A model generated the notes under the pieces. The model was given only the letters and a program-made list of their open reading frames with translations. It was not told the DNA's origin and did not search any database. From Monarcha castaneiventris obscurior (taxonomy: Eukaryota; Chordata; Aves; Passeriformes; Monarchidae), in NCBI GenBank assembly GCA_026261815.1, contig JAMPIT010000230.1, positions 39,020,501-39,084,500 on the forward strand: a stretch of 64,000 bases of DNA. Direction: 5' to 3'. Positions 1 to 12,816 of this stretch are shown one piece after another (position 1 is the first letter of the stretch; each line of letters begins with the position of its first letter). Made by a program: the position numbers and the translations under genes.

Positions 1-4
1 TTAC

Positions 5-488
5 CTTCACCTACCATAGAAACCCCTATTGACATGCCCATGAACTTGCTTTTGGTCCATACGTGAGCGTTCACACACATTTTCTTCTCTTTGCACTCAC
101 AGTAAAAGCAAGATACTGGTGGATGGTGAGACACTTGTTCAGCTACAAACCTCAGCTTGTAGCACGTGGACTGGTCCTGGCCAAGCTCCTTGGCTGAGTC
201 CTTAGAAACCGTGGAGGCACCGTTAGTTCTGAACGCTTTCACTTTATCTTTAGGCACATCCCACGAGCAATGAAACGTTTCACCAATTATAGGGTTATAG
301 GGCTTCTTGGCAACTGCTCCCTTTCGGCCTTCGTGAAAAGCTGTTAGATAATACTCCACAAAGCAGATAATTCTTTCCTCGGGAGTGGCTCCAGCTGCAA
401 TTGACAAAAACAGGTCTGGATGGGCCATGAAATTTGCATACATCTCCAGCAGGGATCTTTTCTCCAAAATAAATGTTGGAAGCACTAC
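5..488 (-). CDS. OSBPL10: OSBPL10 internal exon: first part of the ORD lipid-transfer domain
   Basis: This exon encodes 161 codons plus one base of the OSBP-related domain, the lipid-binding barrel of ORP10. ORP10 is a cytosolic protein reported to act with ORP9 at membrane contact sites, exchanging phosphatidylserine against PI4P. Visible motifs, numbered within the exon, are the helix beginning [16 protein letters not shown] (2-17), [12 protein letters not shown] (61-72, bases 291-308 for KKPYNP) and the family signature EQVSHHPP (117-124, bases 117-140), followed by [13 protein letters not shown]. The histidine pair and the lysines of KKPYNP correspond to phosphoinositide-binding residues in the family. 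The acceptor AG is at 490-489 and the donor GT at 4-3, leaving phase 1. The frame is open throughout. [11 protein letters not shown] and VPKDKVK favour OSBPL10 over its paralogue OSBPL11, as I remember the two families. Residues 80-109 form a variable loop. Confidence 0.95.
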
Positions 489-3400
489 CTGTATGCAAAG
501 CAGACAAAGGCAGATATGATTTCCCTGTGATCACACTACGGGGGGGAAAGGGGGGAGAGAACAGTTAGGACAGCTGTAATTCTGACCCTGCCAAATTTCA
601 GGATAGCATATTTTTCTCCCATGCCACAACAATTTAATTTTCTTTGCAATGTAAATAACGAGTGAAGGAAAAAGCAGTGGCCTTGATACCCATGCAGGCT
701 ATTTCCTATGTCATTATGACTTTCAAGAGCAGCTCACAAAAGGATGGGCTGTTCCACTCACATGGAAATCCACCTTTTCCTCTCCTCTCAGTAAACAAAC
801 CAGCCATTGTTTTCCTTGTTTACAGGACACAAAAACATACTTTGATATAAACTAATTTACATCAAACATCAACAAACCAAACTAATCATAACCCTCCAAA
901 ATGGGAGGGGCACACCCTCCCAAGCCAACCGAAGATGAGTATTTTATAGGAAAGTACATATCACCAACCTCTAAGTGGTGTAGAATGGAAGGGGGACATC
1001 TATCCCTTCTGTCAAACATCTGTGCTCCATATTTCACTCCTGGGCCCCTGACTACCCTCCATACATGGATTAGGTCCCTTCCAGCCTCTAAGAAACCAAC
1101 CCAAGGAGATCCAACCACAACCAAATCATAACCAAATCTCAGGTCTATTTCCAAGTATAAAACCATTCCAAGGACCCTTGCCAAGAGGCTACAGGCAAGA
1201 AAACACTCCCCATTTGCCCTAGAGTGTCATCCTTTGTCATGGCCCCCCACAACTCCCAAGTCAAATCGCATGCCATCCCTAAGATCTCCTGTCTCCCCCA
1301 GGCCCATAGGCACATCCCCTCAGTTCCAGGTGGCACCATGTTACTGTGGTGGGCCCCTGCATGGCTTCGCTTTATTTCACACAAGTCGAAATAAAAACTG
1401 CACAAACCATTACTTTCATATCCTGGGACCAGAAAGGCTCCAATGGGCCCAGAAAAAAAACTTGGGGCTGAGCACTGGCAGTCTGCCCTGGAGGGAGCCA
1501 GCCCCAAGTGATTTGGATACAGTCTCAAGTGCATTCTCCAGCAGATGTAGCCAAAGTCACTCACTTCACAATAACACTTTGTTAGAAGCTTCCAGTGAAA
1601 CACCCTGAAGGGCACTGCAAGACAAACAAGGGCTACAGACCATAATTTCTCTCCCTTCTTTCTCCCTCATGCTCCTCCCCTTGTGCAGGACTGTCCCAGG
1701 GGAGCTCAAAGGTTGCTCTCGCATGACCAAAAGGAATTTCTGGCACACACAAATCTATATTAAGTGAATCCAAGTGGCTCAATGATGCCAGATGCAAACC
1801 AACAGCTGTCCTCTATTACAGCAATTCTTCTGCTTTCCTCTTTAATTCTTCATTGCATTTACTTTTTCCCTTTCCCAAAAGCAAGGGTTATTTACAGCAG
1901 GCAGGGAGCCACAATGTCACAAACACATTTGCTTTCCCCCTGCTGCCCCAGCTTGCTATTCTAACTGGGACCAAAGCACAGATCAGCCCTTTCGGATCCC
2001 AGGGATAATGAAATAGAAGCTGTCAAACTTTTATTAATCATTCAGCCCTTCTCAAAGAGAACTTGTAAACATGAACAAGAATTCCAGTCACAGCAGCTCC
2101 AACAGAGCCTTTACACAGCAAGTCACGGAACCTCCCTGCAAAAAGCGAGAACTGCTCTGTTTGGTTACTTATCTGCTTGTTTGCTCTCTCCTTCTGTATT
2201 TTATTTTTACACACACATGGTCCTTTATAGGCTAATCATTTTTACAAGTTTAGATATAAATCAAGCAAAGCTCCATCTGTAATATTCCTCTGACTGTACT
2301 CTCTAAGCCTGGAGGACTCCACATGGTTTCTGCTACCAACCTATTGCGGCCCCGAATGATGGAGGACCTTAATTTTACACTGTGTGGCAGATCACTGAGT
2401 GCTAAAGGCAGCCTACAGTCCTTATGGTGGTGTGACAGTGATGGGCTGAGGAGACTGGTTTTCAAAAGTGAAATCCAAAACTTTGGAAGGCAAAGTGGAA
2501 AGCCAGTAAATTTTCTTATTGTTAGCTCTTTAAGTAATTCCATCTTACTTGCAGCATTCTCATTCTGACCAAATATTCATTATCCAATACAATCTTTAAA
2601 AAAATGCAATTCAGCAGTTGAGATCCTCAATTCAGGAACTCATTTTAATATAAATTGTACACTAAAAGATCAGGTTATCAGAGGGGAAAGTGACAGCAAA
2701 ACAATAAAAAAATCTCCCATAACTTGTCTAGAAATACCATAGTGCCTACTGTGAGTTCACTGCAGAGACTTGAAAGGGCAAACTCATTTGAATAAACAGC
2801 ACTCTGCATCTCATTATGTCCAACTGCCTGTCTCTAAAGACAGTGACTTTTATTAGCAGAAATAGAGGAGAAGAAAACTGCAGACCATACTTCAGATGAT
2901 GCAGATTTTATGGTATGACACTGAGACCGCCGTGGTTTCATCTCACTGACGTGGCCATAGAGTCTTGGTATCTCCTCCCTCAAGTCCTAGATGTGTGCTT
3001 TGCTTACAGCTACACCAACACTGCCACTAAATGCGATGTGATGAATCACTGGACTCTTATTATTGAGTTTCACGAATCAATTTAAATTCTGAATAAGGCC
3101 TGAACTCCAGCTCAAATGATCTTGCTTTAAAAGCCCAACTAAGCTGGAAACTACATCCTTAATTGTGGCAGTAAAGGATCCATTCAGCAACTGAATTGTT
3201 TCCACACAAGGAAGCAGAACTATGAAATAAAAATACTTGAGTTTTAAAGCTTACACAACTACAGTATTAAAAAATATGCCTACAAAACACTGCCTTTTAC
3301 TAAATAATCTCATAGCCTCAAAGTTTCAATATGCAACACCACCACACACTAACACAGAAAAAAAAAAAGCCACAACAATCGATTTTTTTTTTTAATTTGC

Positions 3401-6400
3401 CTTATCTTGATTTCTGCAGAAATAAGAAAAATAGAAATAAACAAATTTGTAAGTGTACAGCATTCTTCTTGCCAGCACTGGGCTGTCATGCACTTGTGTA
3501 GCACTCTAGCTTTTAAAGGAATGAGGTTTTCAACTCTTCTGCAGCCAGACAGAATGAAGTGTCCAGAAAAATACACTTAGGACCTATGTTCTTTATACTG
3601 GCTTTGGACAGGATTATGAATTTTTTTTAATTGCATAAGGAGTCAAAACTGACTAATTTTTTCCTCTGAGACAATGCCAGCATGACAACCAATTGGACAA
3701 AAGAAACTGTCTAGAATAAATACCAAGTTCCCAGAATCTGAAGCAAAAAAACCTCCTGACTGCATTCTAAAATGCCAGAATAATCAATTATTTTTCTTTC
3801 TCAGGCTTCAGATGAAAAGAAAGTAGTTTAAGAGGCATTCTTCCATTTTCATGGAGGTTAGAAAGACAATAGTGGTTCAAAACTTGATTATAACCTCCTA
3901 GGTTTGAATTCACTTAATTAGATCTGAATGCAACTGAGAATTCATCCCCACTACTATGTACTGTGAGGAAAAACATGGGTCTCAGCACCATTCCCTACTT
4001 TTTTCAGAAATCCAACCAAGGTACCTCATGCTGAGATATCCTCCTCTTAGAGGTGTGAAAGCTTTCTTTTCACTGTCATCTGTGTCATTGTGGGAATAAA
4101 ACAAGCTATTTTCATGCCACTTATATTTTAAAATTACAAGGTAAAAGTATATTGGCAAGCAAAGTAAAAACTTACGACATCGTGAACACACCACAATGTT
4201 AATTTACAACAGGCTGACATTCTGCAGAATTACTGGCAGCCCTTTTACACAGAATGGCAACCCTTTATTTTTAGCACATGTTAACTGTGTAAGGAAGGTG
4301 AGGGAATGCAGGGGAGTGATCACCTGTCTGTACAAACTGTCAGCATTAACTGCAATCCATTAAATGCCATTTGCCAGCAAAGGCTGTAAGGGTTTTGGCA
4401 CTATTTTTTAAAAGTCTGAAGAACAAACAACTTAGAAATTTGTGGTTTTCTCCAGCAATTCTAGTTTCAAATGAGGTTGAAAGTCATATCCCAGCCCGAA
4501 GTATCAGTTCTGTACCACATTCTGCTGCTGTGAACTGCTCCCCACCCAACTCTCTCCAGCAGCTGCTGAAGCCTATTTGGCCTCCACAGTCTGCCCTGTT
4601 CTAGCAAACCCTCACACAGATTTGATACTTCACTGCAGGTGTTCTCCTTCACAATAATTTTTACTCTTTAACTCCTCACCAAAAGGCACAGCAGTATGAC
4701 ACATTCCAGAAGTGAAGCACCTCCACAACATTAAATGTGGCTATCTTCACTGTGAGAAACTGCTGTCAGCACAGGCAAGGCCATGGCTAATGTAAGGAAA
4801 AGATGCTGTTTCCTCTGATATGGAATGGGAAGGTAATGCCCATACATCCAGAATCCAAATCCACGAAGGGCTCAGACGAAGCTGTTTATTCATGTAAGTA
4901 TCATGCAGCAATCCACAGCTCATGGAATGAACCAAGGCACAGGAAAATGGAAGCATGTAAAAACATCCTCTCATATTAGCAACTACTGTGCTAATGTAGT
5001 AGAAGGTATGAGCATCAAGGTGCTCCAAAACCTGACTTTCAGAGGAATAATGAAAAATGGGAAGAAGTGCAGCCAACAAACCCAGATTTACCGTCACATG
5101 TCAATGGCCCTAAGGGCCTCACGTCAGTAAGCAAAGTTGATAAAAAAAGCAGCCAGCTGTCCTGTATTTTTTTTTTTTAATCCTCAAAATGGGCAGAAAA
5201 GTGATGTGCACATGTGGCATGTCTCATTAATACTTATCATGTGTGTATTCGTGCATCACACAGACCATGGACAGATCTAACTCTGCCACATGCCTGCTTC
5301 TCTTCTCATTTCAACATTTATCATTATCTTTAAAAACTGTGCTTTAAGAATACTATGTAAGAAACAGGTTATCATATATGTATTTACCTTCACATTTTTC
5401 TTGTACACTTCTCTTATTCACAGGAATTTCTCTTATTCACATTAACTATGTGTCTTTAGGTTTTGCCTGCTCCACTGTGACTAAAGGATGACAGTGGAAA
5501 TCAGGAAAGAAAAATCTTGTTCTTTGCCAAACACAAAATGTTTTGAAGACACAAGAACCAAGGATAAGAAATCTTAGTCTAGTTTGAACATTATAGACTC
5601 AGACAGCCTTAGAAAACCAACACAGAAAAGAGGAAGGTTAAGAAAAAGTGAGAATGTAAGAAAAACAAAACAAAAAATGAACTGTATATAACCCTAGACA
5701 TACTAAAAAGTGTCAGGTATAAATTATTCAAAATGAAATGATGAAACTTTTGTTCTATTTAGAATAAAACATTAATTTCTGTGCAGCTACTCAGCAACAG
5801 AACACAGGATTGCTCAGTCTTAAAAACGTAATTATTTTAAAACTCTGTCAATTGTTCCAGAGAAAGCAGAAAAAACTATATTGAGAAAACCTTATTTTTT
5901 AAGAAAGTTATAGTTTTTGATTAATATATAAGACCAAAAGAGAAGCAGATAAACGCTTCAGAATATCAAAATGCCCATGAGAACAACTTCATGCAAAGCT
6001 ACTTCATGTGCCAGAGCAATTCTCTGGTCCTTCCAAACTTTGTATTATTTGTGGAGAGTATCAGAATGAGCTCTTATTTGTGAAAAGTGGATTACAGGAG
6101 TTTTATTTGGGGGATTTTTAAGTAGAAAACCATTGTGGAAGGAAAGGATTCTCCATATATTAACAAAAATCTGCTTGATTATTTATTAAGCCCCATGAGA
6201 AGGTTTCACTGGAATACAGGACTATTCAAAAAGAAGCATCCCCTGCTCCCTTAACATCTACCTCATTTCCAAAACTCTAAGGACTTAGGGGAAAATTACT
6301 CAGACACTAATTCATGACAATACTGGTTCTAGGACTGGAAGAATGCACAGGTTAAACTGGTGAGCTGCTCAACACAGACAAGAACTGATTCACTGAAGAC

Positions 6401-6841
6401 TGGAATTTATTTACCATCATGGGGTTTTTTTTGAAGCTGACATGCAATTAAATTGAATCCAATCCCCAAAGCAACAATGTGAACATATATGTTCCTCAAA
6501 CCCCAGTGCACCCTGACATGCTTGTGGGTTACATACCCAACACATGGTTACTTTGAAAGATTTGCAAAAAAATAAGCAAGAGTTTTGGAGGATTTTCCTT
6601 CTTTTTTCTTCCCCTCCCCCTCCATCTCTAAAATATCTGATGTGGTCACTTCATGTGAAAGCCTGCCCAGCTAAAGACAGCAGTCCACAGCTCTCTGGGA
6701 CCACACTTTTATAAAGAGGAAAACTTCCCTGTCCACAGTGACAAAATGCGCTCACAAGAACCGGACGTGCACATGAACACACAGAAAGATGAGAAGAAGA
6801 AATAATAATGAGCAAATATAAATGAGATACAGTGTTCATAC
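489..6841 (-). other. OSBPL10: OSBPL10 intron (6.4 kb) between acidic-linker and ORD exons
   Basis: This intron is bounded by GT at 6841-6840 and AG at 490-489 on the minus strand, phase 0 (AGG then GTA). It is AT-rich except for a GC-richer block at about 880-1740, listed separately. The rest, 1750-6840, shows only short A or T runs and small repeats, such as a duplicated TCTCTTATTCACA near 5411 and 5429. I saw no coding potential or RNA gene. Confidence 0.9.
880..1740 (-). repeat. GC-richer block with LTR-like signs, family not recognised
   Basis: This interval is clearly richer in G and C than its surroundings and has long overlapping open frames on both strands, including 156 codons on the minus strand (1615-1145) that resemble no protein I know. 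Read on the minus strand, AATAAA occurs at 1376-1371. It is followed 30 bases later by CA (1340-1339) and directly by TGGTGCCA (1338-1331). This resembles the end of an LTR followed by a primer binding site. The short distance between the poly(A) signal and the presumed LTR end is unusual. I found no terminal repeats or second LTR. It may be an old retroelement remnant or another repeat. Confidence 0.35.
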
Positions 6842-6988
6842 CCTGGTAAGGTCCATGCCAAGTTTGAGCTGAGAGATGAGATGGAGAATTACACTACGTT
6901 GATCATCCATGACTCCTAAATCCTCCTCTTCATTATCTTCAGTATCTGTCATTTCATCTTCAACTAGGATCAACTCAGAAGCTGAATG
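6842..6988 (-). CDS. OSBPL10: OSBPL10 internal exon: acidic linker and start of ORD
   Basis: This 147-base exon encodes 49 codons. Residues 9-29 are strongly acidic ([21 protein letters not shown]), typical of the linker before the ORD in ORP9/10/11-type proteins. They are followed by [20 protein letters not shown], the amphipathic lid and entry segment at the start of the lipid-binding domain. The acceptor AG is at 6990-6989 after a pyrimidine-rich stretch, and the donor GT is at 6841-6840. Phase is 0 at both ends, so DLTR joins directly to VVLPTF of the next exon. The junction reads as an uninterrupted family sequence, so no exon is missing between the two. Confidence 0.94.
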
Positions 6989-8797
6989 CTGAAATGAAAA
7001 GAAACGTCACTATCTGGACAAAATGATACAGAATGGGAATTTTTCCCCCACTATATATGTTTAAAAATGGAGCTGTCTCGATGGAACTGAAGACAGCCTC
7101 TGTTAAAACCAAGAAAAGATACAAATTCAAAATAAATAAAAAATGCAGTGAGGGGTTCATAAAACATTTTGATCCTTTCCTCAGAGTGAGAGTACTAAGT
7201 ATGAGATGCTAATTTACACATTCTCTTCTCATGATTATACTGCAGTGATGCCCAATAAAACTCATAGCATATTTAAGTAACAAGTCATCTTTTCATAAAA
7301 TAGAAGTACACAGTTGAGAAGGAGTCTTCAAGTTTATTTCATAAATCTCTCCAGCAAATATTCAGATCATGCATAGACGCTGCATGACCCACTCTTGCAC
7401 AGTTTTTTTTCCCTTTCTCTATCCAATTTCAAAGTTAGATATTTTTGAAAGTCAGGATATTAACTAAAGAAGATAAAAAGACAACTATAATTACAGAACT
7501 CACCTCTTCAAAAAACCCAAAGACATTAGATTTTGGGAAGTAGACCCGTGCCATAACTCTTTATGACTATTGCAACACTTCACCACCTCACAGCACAATT
7601 CCAGTGCTGCTGAGTTTCCAAAAATACAAGCTGAATATCAATAGACAGGCACCATGCCAGTCCCTTCAAGAGGAACTTTACAGCAAAAGGGATCAAGACT
7701 TGTGATATTTTATTGTTCCTCAGGGTTTACAATCTATTACTAACAATAATCCAAACAGGTGGTAGTTACTTTGTTCAATCCATTGAAACCACTCTGCAAG
7801 CCTTCCAGATATGTATTCAAGTAAGCTTTTTGTACTTCAAGGGAAAAAAAAATTGGGTTATGTAGATGAAAAATTACAGCCCAGCATGTCATTATTGCCC
7901 AAAGATTCCGTGCTGTAAATGAGACAACACTCCATGCAAAAGTTAGCATTCTTTCATGTTAAACTGCATTTCTGCAGAAACAGCTAGTTCATTACATAAA
8001 ACAAGAAATTCTTCATCTCACTGTGGAAGCCTACGCAACTGAAAAGTTTCACTAAAACCAGCTGATATCCAGAATTAGGTTTCAAAGGAGTATTTCTGAA
8101 TGATCATATTAGAGACCCTTCAGGTGAACTGCAGCTTGTGCAAGGGGAGTTTCTTTGAAATTCAGTTACTATGGAGGTTTTCAAGATTTGAATAAAGTAC
8201 TTTTTCTTCTTTTTTTTAAATTACATAAATGTTTAGGTAGCTATTCCTAAAAGAATAGCTATTTGGTGAAACCCAAGGACATCTGCAACACACTTTACAG
8301 TTGCTTTATTTAGAAAGTAGAATATGTAGATTACATAAAACAGAATCTGGTGAGCTGTAACCTCAACAGCTTGGAGCTTTTCAAACAGACAAAGCCACAC
8401 TTTCTTCTTCCCACTCCCTCAGAAAATAAAAGGAGAGAACGATAAGCCCTTTTCTCCCAAAATGCACAGCATTATTATCCAACTGACGCCTCGCTGACAA
8501 GTTCAATTAACATAAACCCTGACAACCTCACACAAAATTATCAGTCGGGGAGGCATAAAGCACCGAAGCCTGGCACAGTTGTACAGGCTACGATTCTTTG
8601 GAGGAAGCACAGAAAAAGCAGTATCAGAACTTACAGTAGATGCTTCCACAGGAGGCTTCCCTTTGATCCAGCTTGACCTCATTGAGAGCACTGAGCTACC
8701 GAATAGGCTCTGCTGCTTCTGTTACTGCCATGAACCGAGCTTGCGGCAAACAAGCTCCAGCAGGAATTAACAGCGCTACAAAAAAAGCAAGGGAACC

Positions 8798-8865
8798 TCC
8801 CCTCCTCACTCCCACCCCCTCTTTCTTTTTCTTTTTTTTTTTTTCCTTTTTTTTTTTTTTTTTTT
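8798..8865 (+). repeat. Polypyrimidine tract, mostly T
   Basis: An almost pure pyrimidine run passes from a CT-mixed stretch (8798-8830) into long T runs broken by CC at 8845-8846. On the transcribed minus strand it is polypurine. Such mirror-like tracts can adopt non-B structures, but nothing here shows a function. The open frames across it are chance products of low complexity. Confidence 0.85.
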
Positions 8866-9843
8866 GCTATCTGAGGGCTTGGAGAGTGTGCACCGGATGG
8901 CAATCTGCTCCTTGCATTTCCAGTCACATGGCATCGAGATCAGTGAGCTTAACTGCACGCAGCTCCAACTGGGAAATGGTGCTGCTGTTCCCAGAGGACA
9001 TCCTGATCAGCGCTTCTCCAGAAGGGAGGGGAAGGGGCACAAATGTGTTTGAGTGTGCACAAGCACGACACAGAAAGAGGACAGAAAGAGAACATGCTAG
9101 CAGGTAACACCCTTTTACGTTAACATGTAACAGCGGCATAGCCTTAAGTTGTTAACAGCATCCAGAAAACAAACAAATTACCCATCACCAGTCTGCAGAC
9201 TAAATCATACACTGAGAATTTTCTTTTTCTCCCAAAGATTGCATGTTCACCCAGAGCCAGAAGATCCTTCATTTTTTCTTTTTTGATGTAATAGGTATTG
9301 GGTTTTCCTTGCCTCTTATTCATTACAACAAAATAGCAACTAACTCAAGAATATTCTGTGAAACTGCCTCTCTCTGCTACCCTACAAAACATCCACGGTC
9401 AGAGCAAGCCACCCGATGGACACTTCGGGTGCTCAGGAAAGCAGCATTTGCATTGCTGTAAATGAAAGCCTTTCTGCTCGTCAGGGAGGATGAGTACAAT
9501 GTAACATTAGGACTGGTCGTGTTTAATGTGCACACTGTACAGACTAAAATTTTAATTAACTTAACTATCCCTATTCTAAGGACTCGTGCAAGGTCACCAA
9601 AAAAACCGCAACTCTGCTATTTACAGTCATCAACATACTAGTGACCTTCAGTGAATGACATGCAGACAGCTGCTCTTTTCTCACTTTCCAAGGAAAAGAA
9701 TTTAAGGAAACATTTTACAATTTATGTTACAGGAACTGAAGAGCAGTCATCTTCAGCAAGCAATATCCTTTCTGCATTTCCCTTTCCCCTCATTAGCTGT
9801 TCTAGGTAACTATTAAATAGGTTTTTAGGAGCACAAACTAACT

Positions 9844-9906
9844 TTAACACATATTTCTTTAACTAACACCTTTTTCTTTAACCAACACATATTTCTTTAA
9901 CCAACA
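9844..9906 (+). repeat. Three-unit short tandem repeat, period about 19-21
   Basis: Three similar units occur head to tail, each built on a core of TTTCTTTAAC followed by TAAC or CAAC and an ACA-type junction. The second unit is slightly diverged, with a CTTT replacement. This is a small minisatellite-like expansion inside intron sequence, with no coding potential. Confidence 0.8.
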
Positions 9907-10974
9907 TGTAAGCAGCACACGGTGTGAGTGGACACGCAGTCACAAAATACAAAGCTAGTGTATCTTTAACGTGTCATAGAAGTCCAGCCATTCTTTAATT
10001 CCTTTTCTTTCCATGAAAATAGCATGCAGTTTAGTAGTATCCAGTGCGTAAGCATTCAGCAGAATGCAAAGGATTATGTGGAGTGATTATCCTTTAACGG
10101 CAGCTTTTCTGAATTATCAGACACAAGACTTTTTTTTATCTCCTCCTGTAAAATGTAACTGCAAAACTGACCTAGGAAAGCAGCGACCTGCTCCACTCCT
10201 GTGTGGTCAGAGCATAATGTAAAAGCTATTGAGCTGTTCACTGTCCAGCCTGGGAACAAATACAGCACAGCCTGGCTTAGGTGCTGACCCTGAGAAATCC
10301 AATACTGAACCAGTTACAAACAACCACAAAAACGGGGCTTACATTTAAAATCACTTTATTTAAAATCAGTTTCCAATACTGGGCTGAAGCACCAGCATTT
10401 TTCAGAAAAATCTGAAGAGAAAATAAAAGATCATTTCTAAAAATCCCAGAAGGAGATGCACTTCAAAGTTTAAATGCCAAAGACATGAAAATACACACCG
10501 GCAGAGAGCTATTTTAAACAGGTCACCTCATTAGAACTGGGATCGATTAATTTAGAGAGGTCATCTGCTGGGATACAAAACGGATGTTCTAGTCAGCAGT
10601 CTCCATCAGAAAACATGCTGATTCTTTTTTAACAGATGAAACCTGTAAGGGAAAGAAATTGTTTCTGAAGGAAACATTCTGCATTTTTTAAAAAATGCCT
10701 TTAGGAAAAAGACACTTTGAAGAGCCTGGGATAGAATCACAGAGTTAAAAGCTACACTTCTGTGAAAGAGCAAACGTGCCTCTGTCCTTCTAAAACTTCC
10801 TCCACAAGTTAATTTTTCAAATTAATTGCTGTGCTGGAAATTAACTGTTAGGTAATTAATACAGATACACAGCTCAGAGCTTCATTTTCCAACATATTTC
10901 ACAAATCATTTCATGCAACAATACTGTCAAGAATGACTTGGGTCTCATCTTGTTTATTTGTTGGAGGGGAACAC

Positions 10975-11880
10975 AGATAATCACAGTCTCATTTAGGTTG
11001 GAACAGACTTCTTGAGGTCTTCTTGTCCCACACCCTGCTCAAGCAGGCACATATAGAACCAGTTGCCCAGGATCGTGTCCAGCTAAGTTTTGATTAACTC
11101 CAAGGATGGAGACTCCACAACTTCTCTGGGCAACCCATGCCAGTGTTCCACTCTCTCTCCATGGCAAAAGTGCATTTTCTGATGTTTAGACTGACTTTCA
11201 TGTGCCCACTGCCTCTTGTTCTGTCACTGAGCCTCGTACCACTGATCACAATCCTCTGGCCTGGATTGCTCAGTTTTAAATCCACCTCACTGCCCACTTA
11301 TCTAATCCATACCCTGTCTGTAAGGATATTAGGGAAGACAGGGTCAAAAACCTTACCAACATTAAAGCAAACAACATCCACTGCTCTCCCCAACAGCACC
11401 AAGCTAGTCACTTCATTGTAGAGGGTTATCATGTTGGTTAAGCATGATTTTCCCTTTGTAAATCCATTATGACTAGTCCTAATTCCCCTCCTGCCCTTTA
11501 TATGTTTGGAGATACTTTCCAGGGTCAGTTGCTCCACCACCTTCCCAGGGACCAAGGAGAGGCTGACAAACCTGCAGCTCCCCAGATCCTACAACAGCAT
11601 CCAGAGACTTTCCTTCTTGCCCTGTTTTAAAAAATGAATGACATTCACTTTCCTCTAGTCTTCATGAACCTCTGCCAAACTCCATAACCTGCTGGAGACC
11701 CTGGAGCTATATATATGCAGCTTAAGTGCTGCCTAACCTGCTCCCCACCTCCACCAAGGGTCAGTCTACCTCCAGACTTCCCCTCTGATCCCAAAAATCT
11801 GTTACCAGTAAAGGCCAAGGTAAAGAAGGCATAGCATAACTCAGCCTTTTCTCCACCACAGTAGTAAGCAGAGACCATGT
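10975..11880 (-). mobile_element. CR1 LINE fragment, 5'-truncated and internally shortened, with reverse-transcriptase remnant
   Basis: Read on the minus strand, 11555-11298 translates to a degenerate reverse-transcriptase segment with the CR1 pattern: VPGKVVEQL, then HNGFTKGKSCLTN, then AVDVVCFNVGKVFD. In active elements the last part would be close to DFSKAFD, so the domain is eroded. About 40 bases further, from roughly 11255 to 10975, lies the untranslated 3' end typical of CR1, readable on the plus strand as TTTAGGTTGGAA at its start. The carboxy-terminal part of the reverse transcriptase that should separate these two is missing, so this copy carries an internal deletion or is two joined pieces. 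It lies in the same direction as OSBPL10 transcription. Confidence 0.88.
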
Positions 11881-12816
11881 ATATCCTGACAGGGACACAC
11901 TGAGGACCTCATATTCTTCATATAATTACAAAAAATACTCTTAAGAATCTTCATTTAGGCATGAAAACATTTTTATGTACTATAAAAAGGACTCTAGTCA
12001 GGAGCAAGAGGATGAATCTTAGGAACTTAAAACATCCAGATAAAAACATAGCATTTTGTAATATTCCAAGGGAAGTATTCTTTCAGTCCTTCTACATTTA
12101 AAAAAAATGCAAAAGATTGTAAAAAATCGCACTGTACAAAACATGTCTGCATCAAGAGAAACACATAATAAATTAGAAGCAGTATTAAACAGAATTAGCA
12201 TTTTCAGACTAGACAAGGATTGTCGTATTTTCTGCACTCCTCTAATTACCATTGGCTCTAGTACTGCACATAAAAGTCAAAGGCCTCATTTTGATTTTCA
12301 GATTCTCTTCAATAACAACACAGGTTTGCAAGCATCATTTACACTTGCATTTGTGTAACTCGAGAGCTGGCAAGCAGGTTTTCTGTGGGTGTAAGATTAA
12401 ATATAACTCTCTAAGGTCAGGGAGCTTCAGCACATTTACACTAATTTGAGAAACCGGCCCCACAAGATTTTCACCAGTTTCAATACTAAAGTTAGAATTC
12501 CTTTTCTAAAGCACATACAGTAAGAACACCCCAAAGTAGTAACATATAATGAGCTGTTAGCTTCTTGCAGGGCTTATCACTGCATCAGAAATGACAAAAC
12601 TGCACTAACTTGCATGCTCCACTTGACTTTTCTTCTTCCATTGGGCACCACACATTTAATTGCACTTACTACCAGCTGTAGCATGCACCTGACAAAAAAG
12701 CAGGCAAGCTCACTGCACCCATCCCTCGTTAGCACTGATTTGAATCTCAAATGTAGCTTGTCCAGGAAGTTGTACTTATTAAAATATTTTATATACAGAC
12801 TAGCATACTATCGTGC

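Noticed and set aside
295..534. 79-codon minus-strand open frame overlapping the ORD exon
   Set aside because: It is an alternative frame of the real exon 5-488; only the other frame gives KKPYNP and EQVSHHPP.
8673..9107. 144-codon frame with a long phenylalanine run
   Set aside because: It is created by the polypyrimidine tract at 8798-8865 and has no protein features.
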